Shown: positions 40,508 to 50,205, counted from the first letter of the stretch. The stretch is DNA of 64,000 nucleotides from Burkholderiales bacterium (GCA_026932235.1 JAIXKR010000150.1:1-64000); one strand, 5' to 3'. Numbers and translations are program-made. Notes: generated from the sequence alone by a model not told the origin.

Positions 40508-43500
40508 ATGCTGCGCAAGATCGCCGCCTTCTTCTTCAACCGCATCACGCTGGCGCTGGTCGGCCTGCTGCTGCTGAGCCTGGTCATCTGGTTCGTCGGG
40601 CCGCTGGTGGCGATCGACCGCTTCCGCCCGCTCGAGGGCGAGGGCGTGCGCTCGCTGCTCATCGGCCTGCTCTGGCTGCTGTGGCTGCTCAAGCAACTGC
40701 TGCAGTGGTGGCGCAGCCGGAACATGAACAGCCGCATGATGGCCTCGCTCGCACGCTTCACCGCGGGCGATGCGGGCGCGCAGGCTCCGAGCGCCGGGCA
40801 GCAGGAGGTGAGCGAACTTCAGGGCCGCTTCAAGGAGGCCATCGACACGCTCGCCAAGGCACGCTTCGCGCAGGCCGACGGCAGTCTCTTCGGCCGCCTG
40901 ACGCGGCGCTACATCTACCAGCTGCCCTGGTACCTGATCATCGGCTCGCCGGGCTCGGGCAAGACGACGGCGCTGGTCAACTCGGGGCTGAACTTCCCGC
41001 TCGCCGACCGGTTCGGCAAGGGCTCGATCCAGGGTGTGGGCGGCACGCGCAACTGCGACTGGTGGTTCACCGACCAGGCGGTGCTTCTGGACACCGCCGG
41101 CCGCTACACCACGCAGGAGAGCGACGCGCAGCAGGACAGCACCGCCTGGCGCGGCTTCCTGCAGCTGCTGCGGCGCTTTCGCGCGCGCCAGCCGATCAAC
41201 GGCGTGCTCGTCACGCTCAGCGTGCAGGAACTGCTCTCCAGCACCGAGGCCGAGCGCAGCCAGCTCGCGCATGCCATCGGACGCCGCCTGGCCGAGCTGT
41301 GCGAGGAGCTGTCGCTGCGCTTCCCGGTCTACGTGCTGGTGACGAAGACCGACCTGCTCGCGGGCTTCAGCGAGTTCTTCGGGCCCATGAGCCGGGAGGA
41401 GCGTGCGCAGGTGCTGGGCTTCACCTTCCCCCACGTCGAGGGCGCGGTGCAGCCCGACCCGCTGGCCCTCTTCGGCCAGGAGTTCGACCTCGTCGCAGCC
41501 CAGGTCGATCGCCTGCTGCCGCAGCGCCTGGCCGCCGAGCCCGACCTTGCCCGGCGCGGCCTGCTTTACGCGCTGCCGCAGCAGTTCGTCGGCCTGCGCG
41601 AAGTCGTGCACGACACGCTCGCGCAGGTCTTCGCCTCGACGCAGTTCAAGGAGAAGCCGCTGCTGCGCGGCGTCTATTTCACCAGCGGCACGCAGGAGGG
41701 CATGCCCTTCGACCGCGTCATGTCTTCGCTGGCACGGCGCTTCGGCGTGCAGTCGGCGGCCACACAGGCGCTGAAGACGCAGAGCGGGCGCAGCTACTTC
41801 ATCGAGACGCTGATCAAGGGCGTCATCTTCAACGAAGCCGGCCTCACCGGCCGCAACGCGCGCAAGGAGCGGCAGCTGCGCCTGCTTCAGGCCGGCGGCC
41901 TGGTCGGGCTGGGGGTGACGTTGGTGGGCTTGGGCGTCGCCTGGTTCGCGAGCTACGGCAACAACCGCGGCTACCTCGACGAGGTCGCGAGCAACGCCGG
42001 CGTGCTGCGACAAGCGGTCGACGAAGCCAAGCAAGCCGACGCGGACAGCATGGTGGCGCTGTTGCCGATGCTCGATCACGCCGCCGCGGTGGCACGCAGC
42101 GGTCGCTACGAAGGGGATTCGGCGCCGCTGTCCTGGCGCTTCGGTCTGCTGCAGGTCCCGAAGATGGAGGCCGCCGCCGAGGGCACCTACCTGCGCCTGC
42201 TCGAGGACGCCTGGCTGCCGCGCCTGGCGCGCCAGATGCGGCGCTCGCTGCAGGAGGTGTCCACCGACAACCCGGAGGCGAGCTACGAGGCGCTCAAGGC
42301 CTACCTGATGCTCTACGAGCCCGAGCACTTCGACGCCGCCGTGCTCCGCAACTGGATGGCCACCGAATGGGCGCGCACGCTGCCGCCGCAGGCGCAGGAG
42401 CGCGGCATCATCGAGCGCCTGGCGCAGCATCTGGATGCGCTCACCCAGGAGCGCACCGTGAGCGCGCGCGAGCCCATCGACGCAGCGCTGGTGGCCGAGG
42501 TGCGCCAGCGTCTGCTGCAGATGTCGCCCGCGCAACGCGCCTACAGCCGCCTGAAGCAGTTGCTGCTCACGGGCAACGAGCAGCCGCCGGAGTTCAGCGT
42601 CGTGCGCGCCGCGGGCTCCGAAGCGCCGCAGGTCTTCGCGCGGCAGAGCGGCAAGCCGCTGACGCAAGGCATCCCGGGCCTCTTCACCTACGACGGCTAC
42701 CACGGCCTGTTCCTGGGCCAGCTCGCCAAGACGACGACCCTGCTCAGCCACGAGGAAGGCTGGGTGCTCGGACAGGCGCCCGCCGGGCGCAGCGCCGCGG
42801 CCGCGGCGGCCAGCGAAGCCCTGAGCGGACAGCTTGCCAACGAGGTCAAGCGGCTCTACCTGATGGAGTACGCCAAGCGCTGGGAGGACTTCCTCGCCGA
42901 CGTGCGACCGGTCCGGATCGGCTCGCTCGAACAGGCGGGCGAACAGGCGCGGCTCTACGCGGCACCCAACTCCAGCATCGAGCAGTTCGTCCGCGCGGTC
43001 GCGCGCGAGACCACGCTCGCGCAAAAGCCCGGCAGCAGCGGCAGCGGCAGCGGCAGCACGAGCAGCTGGCTGGGTGAGAAGCTCAACCGCATCCGCGAGG
43101 AGCAGGCGCAGCTCAGCCGCCTCACGGGCCGGCAGGTCAACGTCGGCGGCCTGGCCACCAGCGGCACGCTCGAAGCCGACATCGTCGACGTCCGCTTTCG
43201 CGAGTACCGGCGCCTGGCCGGCGTCGGCGCCACCGGGCCGGCACCGATCGTCAACAGCCTGGCGGTGATCAACGAAGCGGCGACGGTGATCGCCTCGGCC
43301 CGCCAGCAGGTCACCGCCGGGGGCAGCGTGCCGCCGACGCTCAGCGGCACGCTGGAGAAGGTTCGCGGCGAGAGCCAGCGCCTGCCCGCGCCCATGTCGG
43401 TGATGTTCAGCAACCTCGCTGCGGCCACTTCGGGACTGGTCGGCAGCGACGTGCGCCGCACCATCGGCGGCAACCTGAACGCGACCATCGGCGACTTCTG

Positions 43501-44158
43501 CCGCAAGGCGATCAACGGCCGCTACCCGTTCGCGCGCGGCGCGGCCCGCGACGTGACGGCCGACGACTTCGCGCGCCTGTTCGCGCCCGGCGGCCTGTTC
43601 GACGAGTTCTTCCGCGCCCAGTTGCAGCCCATGGTCGACATCTCGCGCGAGCCCTGGACCTTCAAGCAGGGCATCGACGGCACGCCGGTGGGCGGCTCGG
43701 CGGCGCTGGCGGCCTTCCAGCGCGCGGCGACGATCCGCGACGTCTATTTCCGTGCCGGCGGGCGGCTGCCCTCGTTGCGCGTGGAGATCAAGCCGCTGGA
43801 CATGGACGCCAACCTGGCGCAGATGGTGCTCGACGTCGACGGCGAGGTGTTGCGCTACCAGCACGGGCCGCAGATCCCGAAGTCGGTGAGCTGGCCCGGA
43901 ACGCGCGGCACCAACCAGGTGCGACTGCAGCTCACGACCGCCAGCGGCGAGAACCTCGGCCTGCTCACCGAGGGTCCCTGGGCGCTGCACCGGCTCTTCG
44001 ACCGCGCGCAACTCTCACCGGGCAGCACGCCCGAGCGCTTCATCGCCGCGTTCGCGGTCGAGGGCCGGCGGCTGCGCGTCGAAGTCACCGCCAGCAGTGT
44101 CCAGAACCCGTTCCGGCTGCAGGCGATGGACGGTTTCGCCTGTCCGAGCCAGCTCTAG
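40508..44158 (+). CDS. tssM: T6SS inner-membrane protein TssM (IcmF)
   Basis: A 1216-residue channel subunit. Two N-terminal helices (RITLALVGLLLLSLVIWFVG, LLIGLLWLLWLLKQLLQW), a cytosolic NTPase domain with Walker A IIGSPGSGKTTALVNSG near residue 145 and DTAGRY as Walker B/switch, a third helix near 460-480, and a large periplasmic part with the IcmF-related and C-terminal domains that bind TssJ. A Gly-Ser linker (SSGSGSGSTSS) near 840 is coded by an AGCGGC microrepeat. All features intact. Confidence 0.97.
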   Translation: MLRKIAAFFFNRITLALVGLLLLSLVIWFVGPLVAIDRFRPLEGEGVRSLLIGLLWLLWLLKQLLQWWRSRNMNSRMMASLARFTAGDAGAQAPSAGQQEVSELQGRFKEAIDTLAKARFAQADGSLFGRLTRRYIYQLPWYLIIGSPGSGKTTALVNSGLNFPLADRFGKGSIQGVGGTRNCDWWFTDQAVLLDTAGRYTTQESDAQQDSTAWRGFLQLLRRFRARQPINGVLVTLSVQELLSSTEAERSQLAHAIGRRLAELCEELSLRFPVYVLVTKTDLLAGFSEFFGPMSREERAQVLGFTFPHVEGAVQPDPLALFGQEFDLVAAQVDRLLPQRLAAEPDLARRGLLYALPQQFVGLREVVHDTLAQVFASTQFKEKPLLRGVYFTSGTQEGMPFDRVMSSLARRFGVQSAATQALKTQSGRSYFIETLIKGVIFNEAGLTGRNARKERQLRLLQAGGLVGLGVTLVGLGVAWFASYGNNRGYLDEVASNAGVLRQAVDEAKQADADSMVALLPMLDHAAAVARSGRYEGDSAPLSWRFGLLQVPKMEAAAEGTYLRLLEDAWLPRLARQMRRSLQEVSTDNPEASYEALKAYLMLYEPEHFDAAVLRNWMATEWARTLPPQAQERGIIERLAQHLDALTQERTVSAREPIDAALVAEVRQRLLQMSPAQRAYSRLKQLLLTGNEQPPEFSVVRAAGSEAPQVFARQSGKPLTQGIPGLFTYDGYHGLFLGQLAKTTTLLSHEEGWVLGQAPAGRSAAAAAASEALSGQLANEVKRLYLMEYAKRWEDFLADVRPVRIGSLEQAGEQARLYAAPNSSIEQFVRAVARETTLAQKPGSSGSGSGSTSSWLGEKLNRIREEQAQLSRLTGRQVNVGGLATSGTLEADIVDVRFREYRRLAGVGATGPAPIVNSLAVINEAATVIASARQQVTAGGSVPPTLSGTLEKVRGESQRLPAPMSVMFSNLAAATSGLVGSDVRRTIGGNLNATIGDFCRKAINGRYPFARGAARDVTADDFARLFAPGGLFDEFFRAQLQPMVDISREPWTFKQGIDGTPVGGSAALAAFQRAATIRDVYFRAGGRLPSLRVEIKPLDMDANLAQMVLDVDGEVLRYQHGPQIPKSVSWPGTRGTNQVRLQLTTASGENLGLLTEGPWALHRLFDRAQLSPGSTPERFIAAFAVEGRRLRVEVTASSVQNPFRLQAMDGFACPSQL

Positions 44159-44168
44159 GGACGGGACC

Positions 44169-44867
44169 GTGAGCGCCTCCCAGGTCATCGATGCCTGCTG
44201 GTTCGGCAAGCTGCCGTCGATCGGCGACTTCGTCGGCCGACGCATGCCGCACGCGCTGGCCACGGACTGGGACTATTGGCTGCGCAGCGGCCTGGACCAG
44301 TTGCGCAGCGAAGCGCCGGACACCTGGACGCAGCGCTTCATCCATTCGCCGATCTGGTTCTTCCTGACCCCGGCGCGGGTCACCGGCGTTCCCGCCTGCG
44401 GCGTCATCGCGCCGAGCGTGGACCGCGTCGGGCGCTTCTACCCGCTGACGGTGATGTCGCTGGCGGGCGCACAGCAGCAGGCGATGGCCGATCCGGCAAC
44501 GCTCGCGCGTTTCCTCGCCGGCGTGCACGCCGCGGTCGTCGATGCGCGGCGCCTGCCGCTGTCCCCCGACGAGCTCGATGCGCGCCTGGCCGCGCTGCCA
44601 TCCCCCTTCGAAGAGCGCCCGGCAGCGCCGATGCCACCACTGATCGCCGACATCCTGGCCGACCTGGAGGCGGCGAGCGACGCTGCCGGCGCCGCGCCGC
44701 AGGTCGCCATGCCGAGCACCGAATTGCGCAGCGTGCTCGCCAAGGGAGCCGAGCGCAGCGTCTGGTGGGTCTCGCCCACGGCGCAATGGCCGTTCCAGGA
44801 ATTCAGCCTCGGCGGCGCGCTGCACCGGCCCCTCTTTCTGCGCCTGTTCCAGGGCGCTTCGCGCTGA
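44169..44867 (+). CDS. tagF: T6SS regulator TagF (ImpM)
   Basis: A 232-residue TagF/ImpM-family protein, which in other bacteria restrains T6SS firing post-translationally. The diagnostic N-terminus is ACWFGKLPSIGDFVGRRMP followed by PIWFFLTPARV and GVIAPSVDRVGRFYPLTV. GTG at 44169 is chosen: it sits 10 bp after tssM and just before the conserved block; an upstream ATG inside tssM is unlikely. In Pseudomonas TagF opposes the Fha/PpkA pathway, and the kinases and tagH here fit that circuit. Confidence 0.92.
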   Translation: MSASQVIDACWFGKLPSIGDFVGRRMPHALATDWDYWLRSGLDQLRSEAPDTWTQRFIHSPIWFFLTPARVTGVPACGVIAPSVDRVGRFYPLTVMSLAGAQQQAMADPATLARFLAGVHAAVVDARRLPLSPDELDARLAALPSPFEERPAAPMPPLIADILADLEAASDAAGAAPQVAMPSTELRSVLAKGAERSVWWVSPTAQWPFQEFSLGGALHRPLFLRLFQGASR

Positions 44868-44891
44868 ATGCGACACCGGGAGCCCCATCGC

Positions 44892-45908
44892 ATGTCCGAT
44901 CTCGATGCCTTGCTGCAAGCCCTCGGCGAAGATGCGCCCTGCGGCGAGGACCTGACCTACGACGCCGACTTCCTGGCCCTGGAGACGGCCGCCGCGGGCA
45001 AGCCCGAACAGCAGTTCGGCGACACCGTCATCGCCGCCGAACCGCCCGAATGGCGCGACCTCGACAAGCGCTGCCGAGCGCTCTTCGCGCGCACCAAGGA
45101 CTTGCGCGTGGCCGGCGTGCTCGCGCGCGCCTGGGTCAACATGCGCGGCATTCCCGGCCTGGCCGACGCGCTCGCGCTCGTCGCCGCACTGCTCGAAGCA
45201 CACTGGGATCGCGTGCATCCGCTGCCCGAGGACGGAGACGCCTTCATGCGCGTGAACGCGCTGGCGATGCTGGACGACCCGGCCGGCCTGCTGGCCGACC
45301 TGCGCGGCTGCGAGCTGCTGCGCGTGGCCGGCAGCGGCGTCAGCGTGCGCGACGCGCTCGCGCTGCTGCGCGGACAGACGCTCGAGCATCAACCCGGCTT
45401 CACGACGACGCAGTTGCGCCTGGCCGCCGCCGACGCCTGGCAGCAGGGGCAGCCCGGAGTGCTGGCGCTGGTGGCGGCGCGCACCCACCTGCAACGCATC
45501 GTCGGCGTCTGCGAGACGCGCCTGCAGGTGACCGAGCGCCCGCGATTCGAGAACCTCGGGCCAATGCTCGAACTGCTGGCCCAGCTCGAGCCGCGCGCGC
45601 ACGCGGGCACCGACGCCGCGTCGGACGCGGGCGTTTCCACCCCCGGCGACGGCGTCGCGGCGGACAGCGGCTCCCCGGCGGCGGCGGCGGTCGTCGGCGC
45701 CCTGCGCAGCCGCGACGATGCCCGTCGGCAGTTGCTCGCGGTGGCCGAGTTCCTCGAACGCACCGAGCCCACCAACCCGGCACCGTTGCTGGTGCGGCGC
45801 GCGGCGCGTCTGATGGAGATGGGCTTCATCGACATCCTGCGCGAGCTCGCGCCCGACAGCCTGGGCACGGTGCAGAACATCACCGGCGAACAGACCGACG
45901 CCTCCTGA
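44892..45908 (+). CDS. tssA: T6SS cap/baseplate protein TssA
   Basis: A 338-residue TssA with N-terminal ImpA_N domain: LDALLQALGEDAPCGEDLTY, then ALFARTKDLRVAGVLARAWV and a HPLPEDGDAFMRVNAL block. The C-terminal part (about 270-335; SRDDARRQLLAVAEFLERTE and NPAPLLVRRAARL) is the short TssA1-type end. ATG 44892 has GGGAG 8 bp upstream; an in-frame ATG at 44868, directly after the tagF stop, lacks one. TssA directs tube and sheath assembly. Confidence 0.94.
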   Translation: MSDLDALLQALGEDAPCGEDLTYDADFLALETAAAGKPEQQFGDTVIAAEPPEWRDLDKRCRALFARTKDLRVAGVLARAWVNMRGIPGLADALALVAALLEAHWDRVHPLPEDGDAFMRVNALAMLDDPAGLLADLRGCELLRVAGSGVSVRDALALLRGQTLEHQPGFTTTQLRLAAADAWQQGQPGVLALVAARTHLQRIVGVCETRLQVTERPRFENLGPMLELLAQLEPRAHAGTDAASDAGVSTPGDGVAADSGSPAAAAVVGALRSRDDARRQLLAVAEFLERTEPTNPAPLLVRRAARLMEMGFIDILRELAPDSLGTVQNITGEQTDAS

Positions 45909-46109
45909 GTGCGCCGAACCCGATGAACCCGCAAGGCCCGGACTCCGCGCACCCGCCGTCACCGGCGGTCGGCGCAGCCCGCCGCGTGCGACGCGCGATC
46001 GCGCTGCTATCGTGGCATTCATCATCCCAGCGAGGCTTGGCGCCCGGGCCGGCCGGATCGACAATCCCCCACGCGCGGCCGGACACGCGCATTCCTTCGA
46101 GGTGAACCG
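45909..46109 (+). promoter_or_regulatory. 201-bp gap upstream of tssB, possible second promoter
   Basis: The only sizeable gap in the plus-strand T6SS run. It has a CCGCCG-TCAC-CGGCGG hairpin (about 45953-45968) soon after the tssA stop and a small AT-richer window near 46005-46030 (CTATCGTGGCATTCATCATC). An internal promoter would allow higher TssB/TssC sheath production, but no clear hexamer pair is visible. Confidence 0.35.
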
Positions 46110-46640
46110 ATGAGCAAGACAGGCAAGAGCGGCCAGAAATTCATCGCGCGCAACCGGGCGCCCCGCGTGCAGATCGAGTACGACGTCGAGATCTACGGCT
46201 CCGAGAAGAAGGTGCAGATCCCGTTCGTGATGGGCGTCATGGCCGATCTCGCGGGCAAGCCCGTGGAGCCCTTGCCCGAAGTCGCGGACCGCAAGTTCCT
46301 CGAGATCGACATCGACAACTTCGACGCGCGCATGAAGGCCGTCAAGCCGCGCGTGGCCTTCAACGTGCCCAACACGCTCACCGGCGAGGGCATGCTCAAC
46401 GTCGACCTCAGCTTCGAGAGCATGGACGACTTCTCGCCGGCGGCGATCGCCGGCAAGGTCGGCGCGCTGAAGTCGCTGCTGGACGCGCGCACGCAGCTGC
46501 ACAACCTGCTCTCCTACATGGACGGCAAGCAGGGCGCCGAGGACTTGATCGCCAAGGTGCTGCAGGATCCCTCGCTGCTGAAGTCGCTGGCCTCGGCCCC
46601 CAAGCCCGGCGCGGCGGCAGCCGAAGGTGAGCAGGCCTGA
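46110..46640 (+). CDS. tssB: T6SS sheath small subunit TssB
   Basis: A 176-residue VipA-like sheath subunit. Motifs: NRAPRVQIEYDVEIYGSEKK, PFVMGVMADLAGK, EIDIDNFDARMKAVKPRVAF and LSFESMDDFSPAAIAGKVGA. It has a C-terminal Ala-rich tail. It pairs with TssC, 23 bp downstream, to form the contractile sheath. Full length. Confidence 0.97.
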   Translation: MSKTGKSGQKFIARNRAPRVQIEYDVEIYGSEKKVQIPFVMGVMADLAGKPVEPLPEVADRKFLEIDIDNFDARMKAVKPRVAFNVPNTLTGEGMLNVDLSFESMDDFSPAAIAGKVGALKSLLDARTQLHNLLSYMDGKQGAEDLIAKVLQDPSLLKSLASAPKPGAAAAEGEQA

Positions 46641-46663
46641 GCGGCCGAGTTTCGGAGGACACG

Positions 46664-48160
46664 ATGAACGCACCCCAGACCGAACGCAGCACGCAGACGC
46701 AAGTGCTGGAGGGCAGCGAGTTCGCCGCCCTGCTGCAGAAGGAATTCCGCCCCAAGACCGACCAGGCGCGCGAGGCCGTCGAGTCCGCCGTGCAGACGCT
46801 GGCGCAGCAGGCGCTGACGGCCTCCACCACCATCTCCGGCGACGCCTACAAGACCGTCGAGGCCATCATCGCCGAGATCGACAAGCGCCTGTCCGAGCAG
46901 ATCAACCTCATCGTCCACCACGCCGAGTTCCAGCAGCTCGAAGGCGCCTGGCGCGGCCTGCACTATCTCGTCACCAATACCGAGACCGACGAGATGCTCA
47001 AGATCCGCGTCATGCCGATCTCGAAGAAGGAATTGCACCGCACGCTGCGCCGCTACAAGGGCGTGGCCTGGGACCAGAGCCCGCTGTTCAAGAAGGTCTA
47101 CGAAGAGGAGTACGGCCAGTTCGGCGGCGAGCCCTACGGCTGCCTGGTCGGCGACTACCACTTCGATCACAGTCCGCCGGACGTCGAACTGCTCGGCGAG
47201 ATGGCCAAGATCGCGGCCTCGGCGCACGCGCCCTTCATCACCGGCGCCGCACCCTCGCTGATGCAGATGGAGTCCTGGCAGGAACTGGCCAATCCGCGCG
47301 ACCTGACCAAGATCTTCACCAACACCGAGTACGCCGCCTGGCGCAGCCTGCGCGAGTCCGACGATTCCAAGTACCTGGGCCTGGCCATGCCGCGCTTCCT
47401 CTCGCGCCTGCCCTATGGCGCCAAGACGAATCCGGTCGACGAGTTCGACTTCGAGGAGGAGACCGCCGGCGGCGAGCACGGCAAGTACTGCTGGGCCAAC
47501 GCCGCCTACGCCATGGCGGTGAACATCAACCGCTCGTTCAAGTACTACGGCTGGTGCACCTCGATCCGCGGCGTCGAGTCCGGCGGCGCGGTCGAGAACC
47601 TGCCCGCGCACACCTTCCCCTCGGACGACGGCGGCGTCGACATGAAGTGCCCGACCGAGATCGCCATCAGCGACCGGCGCGAGGCCGAGCTGGCCAAGAA
47701 CGGCTTCATGCCGCTGGTGCACCGCAAGAACTCCGACGTCGCGGCCTTCATCGGCGCGCAGTCGCTGAACAAGCCCGCCGAGTATTACGACGCCGACGCC
47801 AGCGCCAACGCCAACCTCTCCGCGCGGCTGCCCTACATGTTCGCCTGCAGCCGCTTCGCGCACTACCTCAAGTGCATCGTGCGCGACAAGATCGGCTCCT
47901 TCCGCGAGCGCGCCGACATGGAGCGCTGGCTCAACGACTGGGTCATGAACTACGTCGATGGCGACCCGGCCAACTCCTCGCAGGAGACCAAGGCGCGCAA
48001 GCCCCTGGCCGCCGCCGAGGTCAAGGTCGAGGAGGTCGAGGGCAACCCCGGCTACTACAGCTCGAAGATGTTCCTGCGCCCGCACTACCAGCTCGAGGGC
48101 CTGACCGTCTCGCTGCGCCTGGTTTCCAAGCTGCCCTCGGTGAAGGCTGCGGGCGGCTGA
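46664..48160 (+). CDS. tssC: T6SS sheath large subunit TssC
   Basis: A 498-residue VipB/EvpB-like sheath protein: FQQLEGAWRGLHYLVTNTET, FKKVYEEEYGQFGGEPYGCL, GDYHFDHSPPDVELLGEMAK, AAWRSLRESDDSKYLGLAMP, PYMFACSRFAHYLKCIVRDK and the end KMFLRPHYQLEGLTVSLRLV. Directly follows tssB with a GGAGG site before its ATG. Full length with no change in conserved blocks. Confidence 0.98.
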   Translation: MNAPQTERSTQTQVLEGSEFAALLQKEFRPKTDQAREAVESAVQTLAQQALTASTTISGDAYKTVEAIIAEIDKRLSEQINLIVHHAEFQQLEGAWRGLHYLVTNTETDEMLKIRVMPISKKELHRTLRRYKGVAWDQSPLFKKVYEEEYGQFGGEPYGCLVGDYHFDHSPPDVELLGEMAKIAASAHAPFITGAAPSLMQMESWQELANPRDLTKIFTNTEYAAWRSLRESDDSKYLGLAMPRFLSRLPYGAKTNPVDEFDFEEETAGGEHGKYCWANAAYAMAVNINRSFKYYGWCTSIRGVESGGAVENLPAHTFPSDDGGVDMKCPTEIAISDRREAELAKNGFMPLVHRKNSDVAAFIGAQSLNKPAEYYDADASANANLSARLPYMFACSRFAHYLKCIVRDKIGSFRERADMERWLNDWVMNYVDGDPANSSQETKARKPLAAAEVKVEEVEGNPGYYSSKMFLRPHYQLEGLTVSLRLVSKLPSVKAAGG

Positions 48161-48170
48161 CGCCGTTGCG

Positions 48171-48890
48171 ATGGCCGACTGGCAGTTCGAACTCGAGGCG
48201 CCGAGCGACGAGCGGCTGCTCGACGCCGCCCTCGAGGGCTTCGAGGCGCAGCTGGCCAGCGTCGGCGCGCAGCTGAGCATCGACGGCGCCGCGCGCGCCC
48301 AGTACCAGCGCCTGATCCACGCGATGGCCGACGAGTTGCGCGACGAGGCGCGCGCCGGCCGCATCAGCTGGGCACAGGCCGCCGAACAGGCCAACGAGGC
48401 GCGCAACGCGGTGATGCAGACCTTGCGCGCGCGCAGCACGCCGGTGGGCCGCGCCCTGGCGCAGCGCCTCAAGCGCGAAGGACGCACGCTCAACGAGCTC
48501 ATCGCGCGCAAGGTCGTGCAGTTGCATGGGCCGAAGGCGGACTTCGCGCAACTTGCGCCCAGCCAGCAGAACGCGGTCTACGCCGAGATCGTGAAGTCGG
48601 CCGGCAAGGCCGATCCGACCGTCAGCCGCTGGATGCGCCGCCTCGGTCGCGCCGGGCGTGGCCTGCTGCTGCTCTCGCTGGCGGTCTCGATCCACGAGAT
48701 CGTCGTCGCCGAAGACCGCGTCGCGGCCGCCAGGCGCGAAGCGGCCGTGACCGGCGCGGGCATCGGCGGCGGAATCGCCGGCGGCGCGCTGGCCGGCCTC
48801 GCCTGCGGGCCCGGTGCGCCACTGTGCGTGACCGTGGGCGCCTTCGCCGGAGGCGTGCTCGCGGCCTTCGGCGTGTCCATGCTCTGGTGA
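48171..48890 (+). CDS. Candidate T6SS effector with glycine-zipper membrane segment
   Basis: A 239-residue protein not known to me by name. The N-terminal 150 residues are soluble and helical (FEAQLASVGAQLSIDGAARA, FAQLAPSQQNAVYAEIVKS). The C-terminal 75 residues hold a hydrophobic helix (GRGLLLLSLAVSIHEIVVA) and a glycine-zipper hairpin (TGAGIGGGIAGGALAGLACG, then FAGGVLAAFGVSML). This build resembles small pore-forming T6SS toxins. It sits between tssC (10 bp) and another unknown gene, an unusual place inside the core operon. It could instead be a structural accessory protein. Confidence 0.55.
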   Translation: MADWQFELEAPSDERLLDAALEGFEAQLASVGAQLSIDGAARAQYQRLIHAMADELRDEARAGRISWAQAAEQANEARNAVMQTLRARSTPVGRALAQRLKREGRTLNELIARKVVQLHGPKADFAQLAPSQQNAVYAEIVKSAGKADPTVSRWMRRLGRAGRGLLLLSLAVSIHEIVVAEDRVAAARREAAVTGAGIGGGIAGGALAGLACGPGAPLCVTVGAFAGGVLAAFGVSMLW

Positions 48891-48905
48891 GGCGCGCGTC
48901 CTGCC

Positions 48906-49373
48906 ATGCGCCTGGCCCCCGAAGTGAGCGTGCGTCCCATCGCGCCGGGCGGCGAGGACGCGCCGGCACGCGGCGAAGTGCAGATTCACGGCCGCACCGT
49001 CGGCACCGAAGTCGGCGGCTGCGTGCTCGAAGCCGCGGTCGAGGCCGACGGTCGCTACCTGCTCTTCGTCACCGGCGATTGCCCCTACGAGGAGCTGCTG
49101 CACCTGCATCTGCTCGATGCGCAAGGGCGGCTGCTCGACTCCGCGACGCTGGGCGGCCCCTACAGCACCGGCCGCTTCGTCGGTCCGCGGCTGCTCGCCG
49201 CGCAGCGCGTGGGCTTCTCCTTCTTCGACGACAAGGACTGGGAGGTCGAGCTGCTCGACGCCCCGCGGCTGCGGCTGCCTGTCTTCACCGAACCGCTGGG
49301 CGTGTGGCGTGCCAGGCCGCTGCGCTGCCACTTCATCGTGCACGCACGACCGCGCACCCTGGCCAGCACCTGA
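48906..49373 (+). CDS. Unknown T6SS-cluster protein, possible immunity partner
   Basis: A 155-residue mainly beta-strand protein (GEVQIHGRTVGTEVGGCVLE, GRYLLFVTGDCPYEELLHLH, VGFSFFDDKDWEVELLD). No signal peptide or membrane helix. It lies 15 bp after the glycine-zipper gene and 15 bp before tagJ, in one transcript. Pairing suggests an effector/immunity or effector/chaperone unit; against immunity is that pore toxins usually have membrane-bound immunity proteins. Confidence 0.5.
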   Translation: MRLAPEVSVRPIAPGGEDAPARGEVQIHGRTVGTEVGGCVLEAAVEADGRYLLFVTGDCPYEELLHLHLLDAQGRLLDSATLGGPYSTGRFVGPRLLAAQRVGFSFFDDKDWEVELLDAPRLRLPVFTEPLGVWRARPLRCHFIVHARPRTLAST

Positions 49374-49388
49374 AAGGATGCCCATCGC

Positions 49389-50171
49389 ATGGCCCGCTTC
49401 GACCCCACCCGTGCACTCGAGCAGCAGCTCGCCGAACTGAAGGGCGAGATCCGCGCCGCACCGGCGCAGGCCTCGCTGCGCATCTACCTGTTCCAGCTGC
49501 TGGCCGTGATGGGCCAGTGGCGCAAGGCGCTGGAAGCGCTGCAGCTGGCAGCGCAGCTCGATCCGAAGGCGCAGCCGATGGCGCGCACCTATCGCGAAGC
49601 GATCGCCTGCGAGATGCTGCGCGCCGACGTCTTCGCCGGCCGCCGTTCACCCAGCATCCTGGGCGAGCCGCCGCCATGGATGGGCCTGCTGACGCAGGCG
49701 CTGGTGAAGCTGGGGAAGGGCGATGCGGCGACGGCGGCGGCGCTGCGCGCCGAGGCCTTCGAGCAGGCGCCGACGAGCAGCGGCAGACTCGACGACGAGC
49801 CCTTCGAGTGGATCGCGGACGCCGACTCGCGCCTGGGACCGGTGTGCGAACTGCTGGTCAAGGGCAGCTACTACTGGCTGCCGTTCGCGTCCATCCGCAA
49901 CATCGGCTTCGAGAAGCCGCAGGATCTGCGCGACTTCGTCTGGACCGCCTGTGAAGTCACGCTCAGCAGCGGCGGCACGCTGGCGGGATTCATCCCGACG
50001 CGCTATCCGGGCAGCGAGGAGGCGGCGGACGGCCTGCGCCTGGCGCGGCGTACCGAGTGGACCGACCTCGGCGACGGCCACGCGAGCGGACTCGGCCAGC
50101 GCCTTTGGTTGGCCGACGGCGAGGACCACGCGTTGCTCGACGTGCGTCGCCTGCAGATCGACGCCGCCTGA
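49389..50171 (+). CDS. tagJ: T6SS accessory protein TagJ (ImpE/SciE)
   Basis: A 260-residue TagJ/ImpE-family protein. The N-terminal TPR-like part is LAELKGEIRAAPAQASLRIY, LFQLLAVMGQWRKALEAL; the C-terminal domain has FEWIADADSRLGPVCELLV, GSYYWLPFASIRNIGFEKPQ and PTRYPGSE. In other bacteria TagJ binds TssB and modulates sheath disassembly by ClpV. Its presence puts this cluster with the T6SS groups that use TagJ (for example Pseudomonas HSI-I). Confidence 0.93.
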   Translation: MARFDPTRALEQQLAELKGEIRAAPAQASLRIYLFQLLAVMGQWRKALEALQLAAQLDPKAQPMARTYREAIACEMLRADVFAGRRSPSILGEPPPWMGLLTQALVKLGKGDAATAAALRAEAFEQAPTSSGRLDDEPFEWIADADSRLGPVCELLVKGSYYWLPFASIRNIGFEKPQDLRDFVWTACEVTLSSGGTLAGFIPTRYPGSEEAADGLRLARRTEWTDLGDGHASGLGQRLWLADGEDHALLDVRRLQIDAA

Positions 50172-50205
50172 ACGGCCCCGCTCGCGCTCGCCGACGACTC
50201 CGACG

